Of a stretch of 64,000 nucleotides of DNA, positions 39,157 to 48,543 are shown piece by piece. Position 1 is the first letter of the stretch, and each line of letters begins with the position of its first letter. A program made the position numbers and the translations under genes. Source of the stretch: Brucella haematophila (GTDB lineage Bacteria > Pseudomonadota > Alphaproteobacteria > Rhizobiales > Rhizobiaceae). The notes under the pieces were generated by a model that made no database searches, was not told where the DNA came from, and saw only the letters and a program-made list of their open reading frames with translations. The DNA lies in contig NZ_VCPE01000002.1 of the NCBI RefSeq assembly GCF_005938105.1, positions 434,001 to 498,000 on the forward strand, written 5' to 3'.

Positions 39157-39467
39157 CTAAATATTAATCGCGTCGAATATCGCTGTATAAATATTGTGCA
39201 ATTCGATGGTGAGCCGTAAAGTTCAGCGCTCCGACAGGGCGCTGAAAAACTGAATCAGCAGAATCACTTAGCCTGAATTTGCCTAAACCTCCGGCAGAAA
39301 AAGCCCGGCTTTTCGGGGTCTGCCGGAACCCGTAATACTCGGCTTCACAAAAAAATCACATTTTGTGCCGCTCGTTTCTGCAACTGGCACGATTTTTGTT
39401 TCTCTCTGATTGAACCGGTCTTTCCAGCGCATACGCGTTTGAAACCGCCATTCGACGGAGATATTCG
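39157..39467. other. Non-coding region between tesB and amtB
   Basis: 311 bases. No glnK gene is present. Contains a hairpin near 39225-39250 (CAGCGCTCCGACAGGGCGCTG) and the sigma-54 promoter at 39385-39400. Confidence 0.6.
39385..39400 (+). promoter_or_regulatory. Sigma-54 (RpoN) promoter of amtB
   Basis: TGGCACGATTTTTGTT matches the consensus TGGCAC-N5-TTGC(A/T), with GG and the -12 element spaced by ten bases and GT in place of GC at the -12 element. It lies 68 bases before the amtB ATG. NtrC control under nitrogen limitation is the natural inference. Confidence 0.75.
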
Positions 39468-40781
39468 ATGCTCATAACAGGAAGAATCAAGCCAGCAGCT
39501 CTTTTGGCCACTTTGCCTGCGCTTGTCGCCATGGCCGGAATGGCGTTGGCTCAGGACGCCGCAGCCCCTGCGGCTCCCACGCCCACTCTCGATACGGGCG
39601 ATACGGCCTGGATGCTGACGTCAACCGCGCTTGTGTTGATGATGACCATTCCGGGCCTTGCGCTGTTCTATGGCGGCATGGTGCGCAAGAAGAACGTGCT
39701 GTCCACAGTGATGCAGAGCTTTGCCATCACCTGCCTCATGTCCGTGCTGTGGATGGTCGCTGGCTATTCGCTCGCCTTCACCGATGGCGGTTCGATGAAT
39801 TCGTACATCGGTGGTCTGTCGAAGGCCTTCTTCTCCGGCGTAACGATGGAATCGCTGACCGGCACCATCCCGGAATATGTCTTCATCACCTTCCAGATGA
39901 CCTTCGCGATCATCACGCCTGCGCTGATTGCCGGTTCGTTTGCTGAACGCATGAAGTTCTCGTCCATGCTGGTCTTCCTGACCCTGTGGCTCTTCATCGT
40001 CTATATCCCGGTCGCGCATTGGGTATGGGGCGGCGGTTTCATGGCTTCCGATGGCGTTCTCGACTTTGCCGGCGGCACGGTCGTTCACATCAATGCCGGT
40101 GTTGCCGGTCTGGTGGCCGCACTCATCCTCGGCAAGCGTGACGGCTACGGCCACACCAACATGGCCCCGCACAACCTCGTTCTCTCGGTCATCGGCGCTG
40201 CCCTTCTGTGGGTGGGCTGGTTCGGCTTCAACGCCGGTTCTGCCGCTGGCGCGAATGCACTGGCTGGTGTTGCCATGCTCAACACGCAGGTTGCGACCGC
40301 TGGTGCGGCTCTCGCCTGGATGTTCGTGGAATGGGCTGTTGCCGGTAAGCCAAGCGTACTCGGCATCATTTCGGGCGCCGTTGCCGGTCTCGTTGCGATC
40401 ACGCCTGCTGCCGGTTTTGTCAACCCGACGGGCGCGCTCATCATCGGCATCGTCGCTGGCGCGATCTGCTACATCGCAGCCGTCAAGATCAAGCACGCGC
40501 TCGGCTATGACGACTCGCTCGATGCGTTCGGCGTCCACGGTGTTGGCGGTTTCGTTGGTGCGGTTCTGACCGGTTTCTTCGCAGACGCCACCATCAATGC
40601 AGCTGGCGAAGGTGCCACGATGGGCAAGCAGTTCTTCGGTGCTGCCGTAACTGTCGTTTACACTGCAATCGCTACGGCCATCATTCTCTACGTGGTCAAG
40701 GCTGTCATGGGATTGCGTCCAAGCAAGCAGGCCGAAATCGAAGGCCTCGATATCTCTTTGCACGGCGAATCTGTTCAATAA
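39468..40781 (+). CDS. amtB: Ammonium transporter
   Basis: A 437-residue ammonium channel. A cleavable signal peptide (ending MALAQDA) and eleven helices are apparent. Family features are LFYGGMVRKKNVLS, the twin-His pore (VVHINAGVAGLVAAL and DAFGVHGVGGFVGA), and the phenylalanine-gate region. It takes up ammonium at low concentrations and is normally inhibited by GlnK. A sigma-54 promoter lies upstream. No glnK is adjacent, in contrast to the usual glnK-amtB pairing. A good terminator follows. Confidence 0.96.
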   Translation: MLITGRIKPAALLATLPALVAMAGMALAQDAAAPAAPTPTLDTGDTAWMLTSTALVLMMTIPGLALFYGGMVRKKNVLSTVMQSFAITCLMSVLWMVAGYSLAFTDGGSMNSYIGGLSKAFFSGVTMESLTGTIPEYVFITFQMTFAIITPALIAGSFAERMKFSSMLVFLTLWLFIVYIPVAHWVWGGGFMASDGVLDFAGGTVVHINAGVAGLVAALILGKRDGYGHTNMAPHNLVLSVIGAALLWVGWFGFNAGSAAGANALAGVAMLNTQVATAGAALAWMFVEWAVAGKPSVLGIISGAVAGLVAITPAAGFVNPTGALIIGIVAGAICYIAAVKIKHALGYDDSLDAFGVHGVGGFVGAVLTGFFADATINAAGEGATMGKQFFGAAVTVVYTAIATAIILYVVKAVMGLRPSKQAEIEGLDISLHGESVQ

Positions 40782-40803
40782 GAACAATTCTCCCAAGACG
40801 AAG

Positions 40804-40830
40804 AAAGGCGCGGGAAACTGCGCCTTTTTT
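40804..40830 (+). terminator. Rho-independent terminator after amtB
   Basis: AAAGGCGC / GCGCCTTT stem with following T-run, 22 bases after the amtB stop. Confidence 0.85.
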
Positions 40831-40850
40831 CATATGTGGACTCTAATCCC

Positions 40851-40900
40851 TTTACGCATTTCCCTACGCAAAACCGCTTCGCACTTTTGCTGGAAATGCT
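40851..40900. repeat. Extragenic repeat element, short copy
   Basis: On the minus strand it begins AGCATTTCCAGCAAAAGTGC and ends GGGAAATGCGTAAA, matching the flanks of the longer copy at 21022-21118. Confidence 0.7.
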
Positions 40901-40911
40901 TTGACCCATGG

Positions 40912-40926
40912 TTAATGCGGAATTAA
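40912..40926 (+). promoter_or_regulatory. CtrA-type binding site upstream of ftsK
   Basis: TTAA-N7-TTAA (TTAATGCGGAATTAA) matches the CtrA full-site consensus exactly and is embedded in a perfect inverted repeat GGTTAA-N7-TTAACC. It lies 105 bases upstream of the ftsK ATG. Confidence 0.6.
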
Positions 40927-41016
40927 CCATCGCCGGATTAGGATCGGACCGATTCATTCTGCCCGTAGCTATTCTGTTATGGGCGACAGCAGAAATTTCG
41001 GTTCGGGACTGGCTAT

Positions 41017-43608
41017 ATGCGGCAAGGATATTCGCCCTCATACCCGCTGCGTGACGAGCGGATAACGGAAGACAGGCTTCGCCTGACCAATATCTTCCGC
41101 AGGCAGTTCTATATACTGTTCGGTCTGGCGCTTTTGTCGCTGACGGCGATGGCCGTTGGCGCGCTGGCTACATGGAATGTGGCTGATCCAAGCTTCAGCC
41201 ATGCAACCGACAATCCGGTGACCAATGCGCTTGGCTATCCGGGCGCTGTCTTCTCCGATCTGGCCATGCAGTTTTTCGGTCTGGCGAGCGTTCCCGCATT
41301 GCTGCCGCTGGTCGTGTGGTCGCTTCTCATGATGACGCGCGGCGGTATCGGCCGTGTCGCCAAGCGCAGCTTTGCCTGGATCGGTGCAGCCATTCTTTTT
41401 GCGGGCATTGCGAGCTGCTTTGCCGTGCCGGAAAGCTGGCCGATGCCAATCGGGCTTGGCGGTGTGTTTGGCGACATGCTGCTGCGACTGCCCGGCCTGT
41501 TCCTTGGCCAGTTCCCGCAGGGCGCAATCGCTTCGGCTATCGCGCTGGTTCTCGCTTTTCCCGCTCTGTGGCTCTGCCTTTTTGCGAGCGGCATCATTGG
41601 CCGTGGCATCATCAATCCGGTTCAGCCTGCACAACGTGGACGGACTGAGGATGATTTCATCGATGAGGATGACGAGGAAACCGCTGGCGGTGGCTTCCAG
41701 TTCATCGGTGCGCTCACCCATCTCGTGCTGACGACGACAGCCAATTTCAAGCGTCTTACCGGACTTGGCCGCCGCCAGTCCCGCGACGAGGATTTCGGCG
41801 ATATGCGCGCCGTGCGGCGCAGCGCTGAAACGCGCAACGGCGCCGAAGCGGGCAGGCGTCGCGAACCGGGCTTCGGTGGACCATCGGCGGACGAAGCTCC
41901 GTTCGATATGGACGACCCGATGCATGATCCGATGGATGATGGCGCGGACGACGCACCGCTGGCCGGTCAGGAATGGCACGATGCGCCGCCTGCACGCAGC
42001 CGGAAGGCGCGTGTCGAACAGGCCGCACCTTCGCCCAAGCCGGGCGCTCGCGCCCAGCGTGAAGCGCAGCCATCATTCCTCAAGGATAATGGCGTGTTTG
42101 AAATGCCGTCGCTGCATTTCCTCGCGGAACCCAAGCTGGTACAGCGCGATCCCGCTCTGTCGAAGGATGCGCTTGAGCAGAATGCGCGCCTGTTGGAAGG
42201 CGTGCTGGAAGATTTCGGCGTGCGCGGTGAAATCATCAATGTGAAGCCCGGCCCGGTGGTCACGCTTTATGAGCTTGAGCCAGCGCCTGGCATCAAATCA
42301 TCCCGCGTTATCGGCCTTGCCGACGATATCGCCCGTTCGATGAGCGCGATTGCTGCCCGTGTTGCTGTCATTCCGGGCCGCAACGCCATCGGCATCGAAC
42401 TGCCCAATCCGAAGCGCGAAATGGTTTACCTGCGCGAAATGCTGGCCAGCCGCGACTTCGAACAGTCCAAGGCGAAACTGGCGCTGGCGCTCGGCAAGAC
42501 CATCAATGGCGAGCCGGTGATTGCCGATATCGCGAAGATGCCGCATGTGCTCGTTGCCGGTACGACCGGCTCGGGCAAGTCGGTTGCGATCAACACGATG
42601 ATCCTGTCGCTGCTTTATCGCATGACACCGCAGGAATGCCGCCTGATCATGATCGACCCGAAGATGCTGGAACTCTCCGTCTATGACGGCATTCCGCACC
42701 TGCTCACGCCGGTTGTGACCGACCCGAAAAAGGCCGTGGTCGCGCTCAAATGGACCGTGCGCGAAATGGAAGACCGCTATCGCAAGATGTCGAAGGTCGG
42801 CGTTCGCAATATTGACGGTTTCAATCAGCGTGTCGGTCTGGCGCAGAAGAAGGGCGAACCGATTGCACGCACTGTGCAGACCGGCTTTGACCGCAATACC
42901 GGCGAGGCGATCTACGAGACCGAAGAGCTGGATCTGGCGCCAATGCCCTATATCGTCGTGATCATCGACGAAATGGCCGACCTGATGATGGTCGCGGGCA
43001 AGGATATCGAAGGCGCGGTGCAGCGTCTGGCGCAGATGGCGCGTGCCGCCGGTATCCACGTGATCATGGCCACGCAGCGTCCATCGGTGGATGTCATCAC
43101 TGGCACGATCAAGGCCAACTTCCCGACCCGTATTTCCTTCCAGGTGACATCGAAGATCGATAGCCGCACCATTCTGGGCGAGCAGGGCGCCGAGCAACTG
43201 CTTGGTCAGGGCGATATGCTCTTCATGGCTGGCGGCGGTCGCATCCAGCGCGTGCACGGGCCTTTCGTCGGCGACGACGAGGTGGAGCGCATCGTACAGC
43301 ATCTGAAGCTTCAGGGCGTGCCGGAATATCTGGATGCCATCACTGAGGACGAAGAGGACGATGAGGGCGGTAGCGGCCCGTCTGGAACCTCCAATCTGGA
43401 AGATTCCGATGATCCGTATGATCAGGCCGTCGCTGTGGTGCTTCGTGACAAGAAGGCTTCCACGTCCTATATCCAGCGTCGTCTCGGCATTGGCTATAAC
43501 CGGGCTGCGTCGATTATCGAGCGGATGGAAGACGAAGGGATTGTTGGTCCCGCCAACCATGCCGGAAAGCGCGAGATTCTCGTACCGACCGGTGACGATG
43601 ACTTTTAA
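41017..43608 (+). CDS. ftsK: DNA translocase FtsK
   Basis: An 863-residue division-linked DNA pump. The N-terminal ~200 residues hold four membrane helices; then an acidic, proline-rich linker (about residues 205-380); then the RecA-type motor with Walker A GTTGSGKS (residues 515-522) and Walker [15 protein letters not shown]; and finally the gamma winged-helix domain with [31 protein letters not shown], which reads KOPS sequences and activates XerCD. The linker is much shorter than in E. coli. It has a CtrA-type site upstream. LolA follows downstream. Confidence 0.96.
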   Translation: MRQGYSPSYPLRDERITEDRLRLTNIFRRQFYILFGLALLSLTAMAVGALATWNVADPSFSHATDNPVTNALGYPGAVFSDLAMQFFGLASVPALLPLVVWSLLMMTRGGIGRVAKRSFAWIGAAILFAGIASCFAVPESWPMPIGLGGVFGDMLLRLPGLFLGQFPQGAIASAIALVLAFPALWLCLFASGIIGRGIINPVQPAQRGRTEDDFIDEDDEETAGGGFQFIGALTHLVLTTTANFKRLTGLGRRQSRDEDFGDMRAVRRSAETRNGAEAGRRREPGFGGPSADEAPFDMDDPMHDPMDDGADDAPLAGQEWHDAPPARSRKARVEQAAPSPKPGARAQREAQPSFLKDNGVFEMPSLHFLAEPKLVQRDPALSKDALEQNARLLEGVLEDFGVRGEIINVKPGPVVTLYELEPAPGIKSSRVIGLADDIARSMSAIAARVAVIPGRNAIGIELPNPKREMVYLREMLASRDFEQSKAKLALALGKTINGEPVIADIAKMPHVLVAGTTGSGKSVAINTMILSLLYRMTPQECRLIMIDPKMLELSVYDGIPHLLTPVVTDPKKAVVALKWTVREMEDRYRKMSKVGVRNIDGFNQRVGLAQKKGEPIARTVQTGFDRNTGEAIYETEELDLAPMPYIVVIIDEMADLMMVAGKDIEGAVQRLAQMARAAGIHVIMATQRPSVDVITGTIKANFPTRISFQVTSKIDSRTILGEQGAEQLLGQGDMLFMAGGGRIQRVHGPFVGDDEVERIVQHLKLQGVPEYLDAITEDEEDDEGGSGPSGTSNLEDSDDPYDQAVAVVLRDKKASTSYIQRRLGIGYNRAASIIERMEDEGIVGPANHAGKREILVPTGDDDF

Positions 43609-43684
43609 GCCAGGGATATTTCGGCTCTGGAACCTGCAAATGGCGTTGTTCTGCGCTTCCGGTGCTCATGTGTCATTTTTCGAC

Positions 43685-43727
43685 GCATAATCTTGTCCGA
43701 AAAGTCTGCAACTTTTCGGGATTATGC
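43685..43727. repeat. 43-bp extragenic palindromic element, copy 2
   Basis: GCATAATCTTGTCCGAAAA... ends with GATTATGC. Matches the reverse complement of 1656-1698 at 41 of 43 positions. Confidence 0.75.
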
Positions 43728-43876
43728 TCGGAAGTACACTCCGCTCCGGTTCTCGAACCCCACCATTTTCGGCACGCCATAGCCAAAATCTCATCGACCC
43801 TATGAAAACGGCACGCCACACTCGCGCCAAACTGGCGCGATAACCTGACGATATGATGAAAAGAGAAAGTATACCG

Positions 43877-44545
43877 ATGATATTCTCCCGTTTTTCAGCC
43901 TTTGCGAAAGCTGGTCGTCTTGCAGCCGTGCTGGGAATGGGTGCGGTTGGTCTTGGCGTCACGTCGCTGGTTCTGACGCCAGTTGCGGCGATGGCGCAGG
44001 GGGCTGGTGCTGCTGGTGCGGCGCAGCAGATCGCCGATCATTTTTCATCGGTTCGCACCATGACGGGCGAGTTCGTACAGTTCGGCCCGAAGGGCGACCA
44101 GACCGGTGGTACTTTCTATATCGAGCGTCCGGGCAAAATTCGCTTCAACTATAATAACTCGCCGATCCGCGTGATTTCCGATGGCGAGTCTGTGGTCATC
44201 AACAATCGTAAGCTGGATACGTGGGATCTCTATCCGCTGTCCAAGACGCCGCTCAAGCTGTTGCTGGCAGACCGTATCGACCTTGGCGGCGGCCGTCTTC
44301 AGAATGTGAAGCAGGAACCGGACATGACCACGCTGGTGCTGGGCGACAAGTCGATCTTCGGCGATTCGAAAATCACCATGATGTTCGATCCGAAGTCCTA
44401 TGAGCTGAAGCAGTGGACCATCACCGATGCCCAGAAGCTTGATACGACGGTCATGATCTTCAACGTGCGCAGCGGTGTCCGTTTCACCGATGACATGTTC
44501 AAGATCGACTATCAGCGCATCGCCATGAAGCGCAAAGGCCAGTAA
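43877..44545 (+). CDS. lolA: Outer membrane lipoprotein carrier protein LolA
   Basis: A 222-residue periplasmic LolA-like protein that carries lipoproteins from the inner to the outer membrane. It starts with a signal peptide ending VAAMAQ; the mature part has SVRTMTGEFVQFGPKGDQTGGTFYIERPGKIRFNY, the typical LolA N-terminal strand, and IFGDSKITMMFDPKSYELKQWTITDAQ. I chose the ATG at 43877, which has AAAGAGAAAG upstream; ATGs at 43853 and 43856 are alternatives. It lies downstream of ftsK, as in many alphaproteobacteria. The client set may include Omp19, encoded at 7481. Confidence 0.9.
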   Translation: MIFSRFSAFAKAGRLAAVLGMGAVGLGVTSLVLTPVAAMAQGAGAAGAAQQIADHFSSVRTMTGEFVQFGPKGDQTGGTFYIERPGKIRFNYNNSPIRVISDGESVVINNRKLDTWDLYPLSKTPLKLLLADRIDLGGGRLQNVKQEPDMTTLVLGDKSIFGDSKITMMFDPKSYELKQWTITDAQKLDTTVMIFNVRSGVRFTDDMFKIDYQRIAMKRKGQ

Positions 44546-44658
44546 CGGCCTTCACAAAAAGGTCAGCAATTGTCACCTTACTGCGGCAAGCTGTTTGCAT
44601 TTGCAGGATAAATGGTTAGGTTCGCGGCATCTTTTTCGTTGCTGCGAGTCCCACCCCC

Positions 44659-45465
44659 ATGGCTTTTTCCGTTGCTACCTGGAACATCAACTCTGTGCGC
44701 CTGCGCATGCCGCTGGTCGAGCAGTTTCTGCGCGACTATCAGCCCGATGTTCTGTGTCTTCAGGAAACCAAGTGCCCGGACGATCAGTTTCCGTCCAAGG
44801 GTTTTCGCGCGCTCGGTTACGAGCATATCGCGATCAGCGGCCAGAAGGGCTATCACGGCGTTGCAACCATCTCGCGCCGTCCACTGTCCGGCGTTGAGAA
44901 AATCGGCTTTTGCGATATGGGTGATTGCCGCCATTTGAGCGCGGTGGTCGAGGCGGGGAACAAGAAGCTCCGCATTCATAACTTTTACGTGCCTGCGGGC
45001 GGTGATGAGCCGGACCCGGCAATCAATCCGAAATTTGCCCACAAGCTCGGATTCCTTGAGGAAATGCGGGCCATTGTGGCAGATCGTCAGGATGGACTGT
45101 CGTCGATCCTGGTGGGCGATCTTAACATCGCACCGTTGGAAAACGACGTCTGGTCGCACAAACAGCTTTTGAAGATCGTCAGCCACACGCCGATCGAGAC
45201 CGAGACGCTGGAAGATTTGCGCGTCAAGGGTGGCTGGAGCGACCTCATGCGCCAGATCATTCCGTCTGACCAGAAAATCTACACCTGGTGGAGCTATCGC
45301 GCCAAGGATTGGGATGAATCAGATCGTGGCCGCAGGCTCGACCATGTCTGGGGTTCTGCCGATCTGGAGGCCCATATGAAGGGTCTGCAAATTCTGCGCG
45401 ATGCGCGTGGCTGGGAACGTCCGTCGGACCATGTTCCGGTTATTGCGACGTTCGATCTGGATTGA
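44659..45465 (+). CDS. xthA: Exodeoxyribonuclease III
   Basis: A 268-residue exonuclease III-family AP endonuclease. It opens MAFSVATWNINSVRLRMPLVEQFL and contains VLCLQETKCPD (metal-binding glutamate), the GDLNIAP motif, DHVWGS and WERPSDHVPV (catalytic Asp-His). It repairs abasic sites and 3' blocking groups in DNA. No signal peptide; cytoplasmic. It lies downstream of lolA with a 113-base gap. It could also be annotated xth. Confidence 0.95.
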   Translation: MAFSVATWNINSVRLRMPLVEQFLRDYQPDVLCLQETKCPDDQFPSKGFRALGYEHIAISGQKGYHGVATISRRPLSGVEKIGFCDMGDCRHLSAVVEAGNKKLRIHNFYVPAGGDEPDPAINPKFAHKLGFLEEMRAIVADRQDGLSSILVGDLNIAPLENDVWSHKQLLKIVSHTPIETETLEDLRVKGGWSDLMRQIIPSDQKIYTWWSYRAKDWDESDRGRRLDHVWGSADLEAHMKGLQILRDARGWERPSDHVPVIATFDLD

Positions 45466-45574
45466 TCCGGTAACAGTCGCTATATAGACGGCAGTCTAAG
45501 TAAGGAGAAAAGAACGATGGATCAGACAGCACTGTATCGACCGACCAGTGTTTTCAATGTTTCCATGGTTCGCA

Positions 45575-47161
45575 ATGACTGCTCTTCTGACACTGCAGGA
45601 TGTTTCCTGCATCACGGCTGATGGCCGTACACTTTTCGAATCCGTTAATTTCAGCGTAGCCGAAGGCCGTATCGGGTTTGTCGGACGCAACGGCGTGGGT
45701 AAATCCACGATTCTCAACATCATGAGCGGTGCCTTGGCGCCAACATCAGGCACTGTTGCGCGCAGTGGCAGGCTCGGTGTTTTGCAACAGAACGTTCCCA
45801 ATAACGGTGGGCAGACCCTGGCTGATCTGTTTGATCTGTCAGTTGCATTCGCCATGCTTTCGCGTATTGAAGCCGGGCAGGGTTCGGATAGCGACTTCGA
45901 ACAAGCCGACTGGCTTCTGCCGCAGCGCTTTATCGACGCCTTGCAGCGTTTTGGACTGGCGTTTGAACCGCAGAGACGCCTTGCGTCGCTCAGCGGTGGG
46001 CAGAGGACTCGTGCGGCATTGGCCGCCCTGATATTCCATCAGCCCGATCTCATTCTGCTGGATGAACCGACCAACAATCTCGATCGTGATGGCCGAGAGG
46101 CGGTGATGGACATGCTGGCGGATTGGCGCGGGGCGGCAATTGTCGTCAGTCATGATCGCGCTTTGTTGCGCCAGATGGACAGCATTGCCGAGCTTTCGCG
46201 AGGCGGCCTTCATCTTTATGGCGGCAACTGGGACTTCTATCACGACAGAAAGCAGGAAGAGCGGGACAATGCGGCCCGTAATCTGCAGCTTGCCCAGCGC
46301 GAAATGAAACAGGTTCAACGTAAGGCGCAGGAAGCAGTGGAACGTCAGACGCGCAGAGATGCGCGTGGGGCCAAATCACGAGCCGATGCCGGTATGAGCA
46401 AACTGCTGCTCGATGCGCGCGAGGATCGAGCGCAGAAGACCGGCGGCAAGGGACAAGTGCTTGCGGATCGCAATGCGGAGAAGGCGCAGGCCCAACTGAA
46501 AGAGGCCGAGGCACTGGTCGAAACGATCAAGCCTATGCATTTCAGCGTCGAGGGCGCGGCTCTGCCATCTGGTCGTGTTCTTCTTGAAATGGAAGGCGTA
46601 TCGGGTGGGCCGCTATCAGACCAGCCGGTCATCCGGGATTTTTCGATGAAGATTGTCGGACCAGAGCGCATCGCGATATGTGGTGCCAATGGTGCGGGTA
46701 AGACATCGCTGCTGCGGCTTGTTACGGGAGAATTGCTGCCGATTGCCGGGCGTGTGCAATGTTTCGTGCCCATCGCCATGTTCGACCAGCAGATGAATCT
46801 GATGGATCGCGAAGCCACACTTTATGAGAACTTCCGCCGTCTCAACCCGGATGCGAATGACAATGATGCGCGCGCGGCGCTGGCGCGTTTCTCATTTCGT
46901 GGTGAAGGCGCGAGCCGGTTAGCAGGAGAGCTGAGCGGTGGCGAATTGCTGCGCGCGGCGCTTGCTTGCGTTTTGGGGGGTACACAGAAGCCGGAATTGC
47001 TGATTCTGGATGAGCCAACCAATCACCTCGATCTCGATTCCATTGAGGCGCTGGAAGCTGCGTTGAACGACTATGAAGGCGGCTTACTTGTTGTCAGCCA
47101 CGATCAGGCGTTTCTCGACGCCGTCGGAATGGAACGGGTGATTGATCTATCTGTCCAGTGA
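45575..47161 (+). CDS. ABC-F family ATPase
   Basis: A 528-residue soluble tandem ABC protein without membrane domains. The first Walker A is GRNGVGKST (residues 37-45), with LSGGQRTRAALAALI and LILLDEPTNNLD; the second has GANGAGKTS, LSGGELLRAALACVL and LLILDEPTNHLD. Between them is a long charged helical linker (about residues 230-320), as in ABC-F translation factors. Members act on ribosomes (EttA, Uup) or give antibiotic protection. Which class this belongs to cannot be decided. The start at 45575 gives MTALLTLQ. It is the last backbone gene before the accessory island. Confidence 0.9.
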   Translation: MTALLTLQDVSCITADGRTLFESVNFSVAEGRIGFVGRNGVGKSTILNIMSGALAPTSGTVARSGRLGVLQQNVPNNGGQTLADLFDLSVAFAMLSRIEAGQGSDSDFEQADWLLPQRFIDALQRFGLAFEPQRRLASLSGGQRTRAALAALIFHQPDLILLDEPTNNLDRDGREAVMDMLADWRGAAIVVSHDRALLRQMDSIAELSRGGLHLYGGNWDFYHDRKQEERDNAARNLQLAQREMKQVQRKAQEAVERQTRRDARGAKSRADAGMSKLLLDAREDRAQKTGGKGQVLADRNAEKAQAQLKEAEALVETIKPMHFSVEGAALPSGRVLLEMEGVSGGPLSDQPVIRDFSMKIVGPERIAICGANGAGKTSLLRLVTGELLPIAGRVQCFVPIAMFDQQMNLMDREATLYENFRRLNPDANDNDARAALARFSFRGEGASRLAGELSGGELLRAALACVLGGTQKPELLILDEPTNHLDLDSIEALEAALNDYEGGLLVVSHDQAFLDAVGMERVIDLSVQ

Positions 47162-47299
47162 ACTTTCAAATCGGCGTGCATGATTTGCAGGCTGGTGGCC
47201 CTGTTCAATTCGACAGCAGATATTCTTGCAAAATTTGGGGGGAATTTTGAAGTTGTCCTTCGGGCCAAACCGCCGAAAGACCAAGGGGATAGAATAAGA

Positions 47300-48007
47300 T
47301 TAGAGAAGACCGAAAGTGCGGGCCTTAGCGACGGCCTGAACTTTATTTACGGCAACAAGCTTGGTTAGCACGTTGCTGATATGGAAGTTGACTGTGCGGG
47401 TTGAAATATTGAGTATCGCGCCGATGATTTCTGAGGTCTTGCCCTCACTCGCCCAGTGCAGGATTTCCCTTTCACGCGCGGTGAGATTGACTTCCGAAAC
47501 GCAGTTCATGGTCGGGACATCAAGATGTTCATACATCGACAGATGGAGCAGATTGGCCGAAATCTGCATCTGGCGGCGTAAGGTGGCTATTTCGCCCGAA
47601 GATAGGGGCGGCTCACTTCTAATAAAAGACAGCATGCCGAATACGCCTTGTGCGGCCCAGCAAGGTTGCGAGATGCCAACCTTGAAGCCGAATTTCTGCG
47701 CGTCCTCCCAGATTTGCGGAGCATCCGCGAACAACTTTGCCGACCAAACCAGCGGCTCTATGCTATTCAATGCTTTACGAACAAGCGGATCTTCTTCCGC
47801 GTATTTCTTGGACGCATAGTGATCTGTCCATTCTTGCGGTAATGAACCGAAGCTGAGCCACTTTACCACGCCATTGAGCAGTGGAACGCGCATGATATAG
47901 GACACATGTGCGAACCCGCGCTGTTTGGCATAGCTATCTATGTGCTCCAGGAGCTGCCCAGCATCATCGGCGGATTGCATGGATTCATAAATTTGTTCCC
48001 ATTTCAT
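47300..48007 (-). CDS. LuxR-family quorum-sensing-type regulator (solo)
   Basis: A 235-residue LuxR-type protein with an N-terminal autoinducer-binding domain (about residues 15-155) and a C-terminal HTH (LTAREREILHWASEGKTSEII ... RTVNFHISNVL, about 168-233). Residues aligned with the TraR acyl-homoserine-lactone contacts are present and with the right spacing: W60, Y64, D73, P74 and W88, plus a glycine at 111. No luxI synthase is found in the window, so it is a solo. It lies at the edge of the low-GC island, convergent with the ABC-F gene, and a palindrome lies 62 bases upstream of its start. It may control the neighbouring surface-protein genes, which is inference. Confidence 0.9.
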   Translation of the reverse strand: MKWEQIYESMQSADDAGQLLEHIDSYAKQRGFAHVSYIMRVPLLNGVVKWLSFGSLPQEWTDHYASKKYAEEDPLVRKALNSIEPLVWSAKLFADAPQIWEDAQKFGFKVGISQPCWAAQGVFGMLSFIRSEPPLSSGEIATLRRQMQISANLLHLSMYEHLDVPTMNCVSEVNLTAREREILHWASEGKTSEIIGAILNISTRTVNFHISNVLTKLVAVNKVQAVAKARTFGLL

Positions 48008-48068
48008 TGCAGGTACCCAATAAGAATGTTTTGTTTATGCTCGCATGTGACATTTAGTAGGATATTGT

Positions 48069-48085
48069 GTTCAGTTTTACTGAAC
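48069..48085. promoter_or_regulatory. Palindrome upstream of the luxR-type gene
   Basis: GTTCAGT-TTT-ACTGAAC is a perfect 7-base inverted repeat around a TTT spacer, 62 bases upstream of the luxR start. It has the size and symmetry of a regulator-binding site and may serve autoregulation. Confidence 0.5.
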
Positions 48086-48493
48086 CAATTCCATCATATT
48101 ACTCTTATTTTTACAAGAATTTAATAGGTCTTATAACAATTTTAATTTATTTTTATATATATGAATTGAAAATAAAGCTAAATTAGAATAATATTTATTT
48201 GTATTGTCTAATAAATATATTATAATATTATTTAAATAATATTTCATTGACGAATGTTATTTGAAATATTCTGTTATATTATAGGTGTTTATATAAAATT
48301 ATCTTTGGATAGCGTATAAGTTTTATATATTGCGATAAAAATTAATTAATTACGCGTTGTTGCATGCTGGAGGTATATTTTATACTATAATATATATTAG
48401 AAGGATAATTCTGAGTCTCATTCTCTTTTCTCTGAAATATAGAAAATTTCACCATAAGATTGCTTCTTCTGGTGAAAATAGAAATATTAATCC

Positions 48494-48518
48494 GTGCCGC
48501 CACAAGCAATGGCGGCAC
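48494..48518 (-). terminator. Hairpin after the 924-residue Ig-like gene
   Basis: GTGCCGCCA / TGGCGGCAC form a perfect 9-bp stem with a 7-base loop 26 bases after the stop, on the minus strand. Only a weak T-rich tail follows. Confidence 0.6.
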
Positions 48519-48543
48519 AAAGGCTGTCGAATGATCGTTGGAT

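Larger units (their letters stand above)
48008..48543. other. Very AT-rich intergenic stretch
   Basis: 536 bases with strikingly low GC, especially 48090-48400, dominated by A/T runs. It contains a palindrome at 48069-48085 near the luxR promoter and a hairpin at 48494-48518. No gene is supported. Such DNA is often silenced by xenogeneic silencers, in this group perhaps MucR. Confidence 0.6.

Noticed and set aside
42298-43560. A 420-residue minus-strand frame opposite ftsK
   Set aside because: Antisense of the FtsK motor domain.
47162-47299. Search for an attachment site or tRNA at the left border of the island
   Set aside because: No tRNA, integrase or direct repeat shared with the right border (59390-59660) was found by eye.
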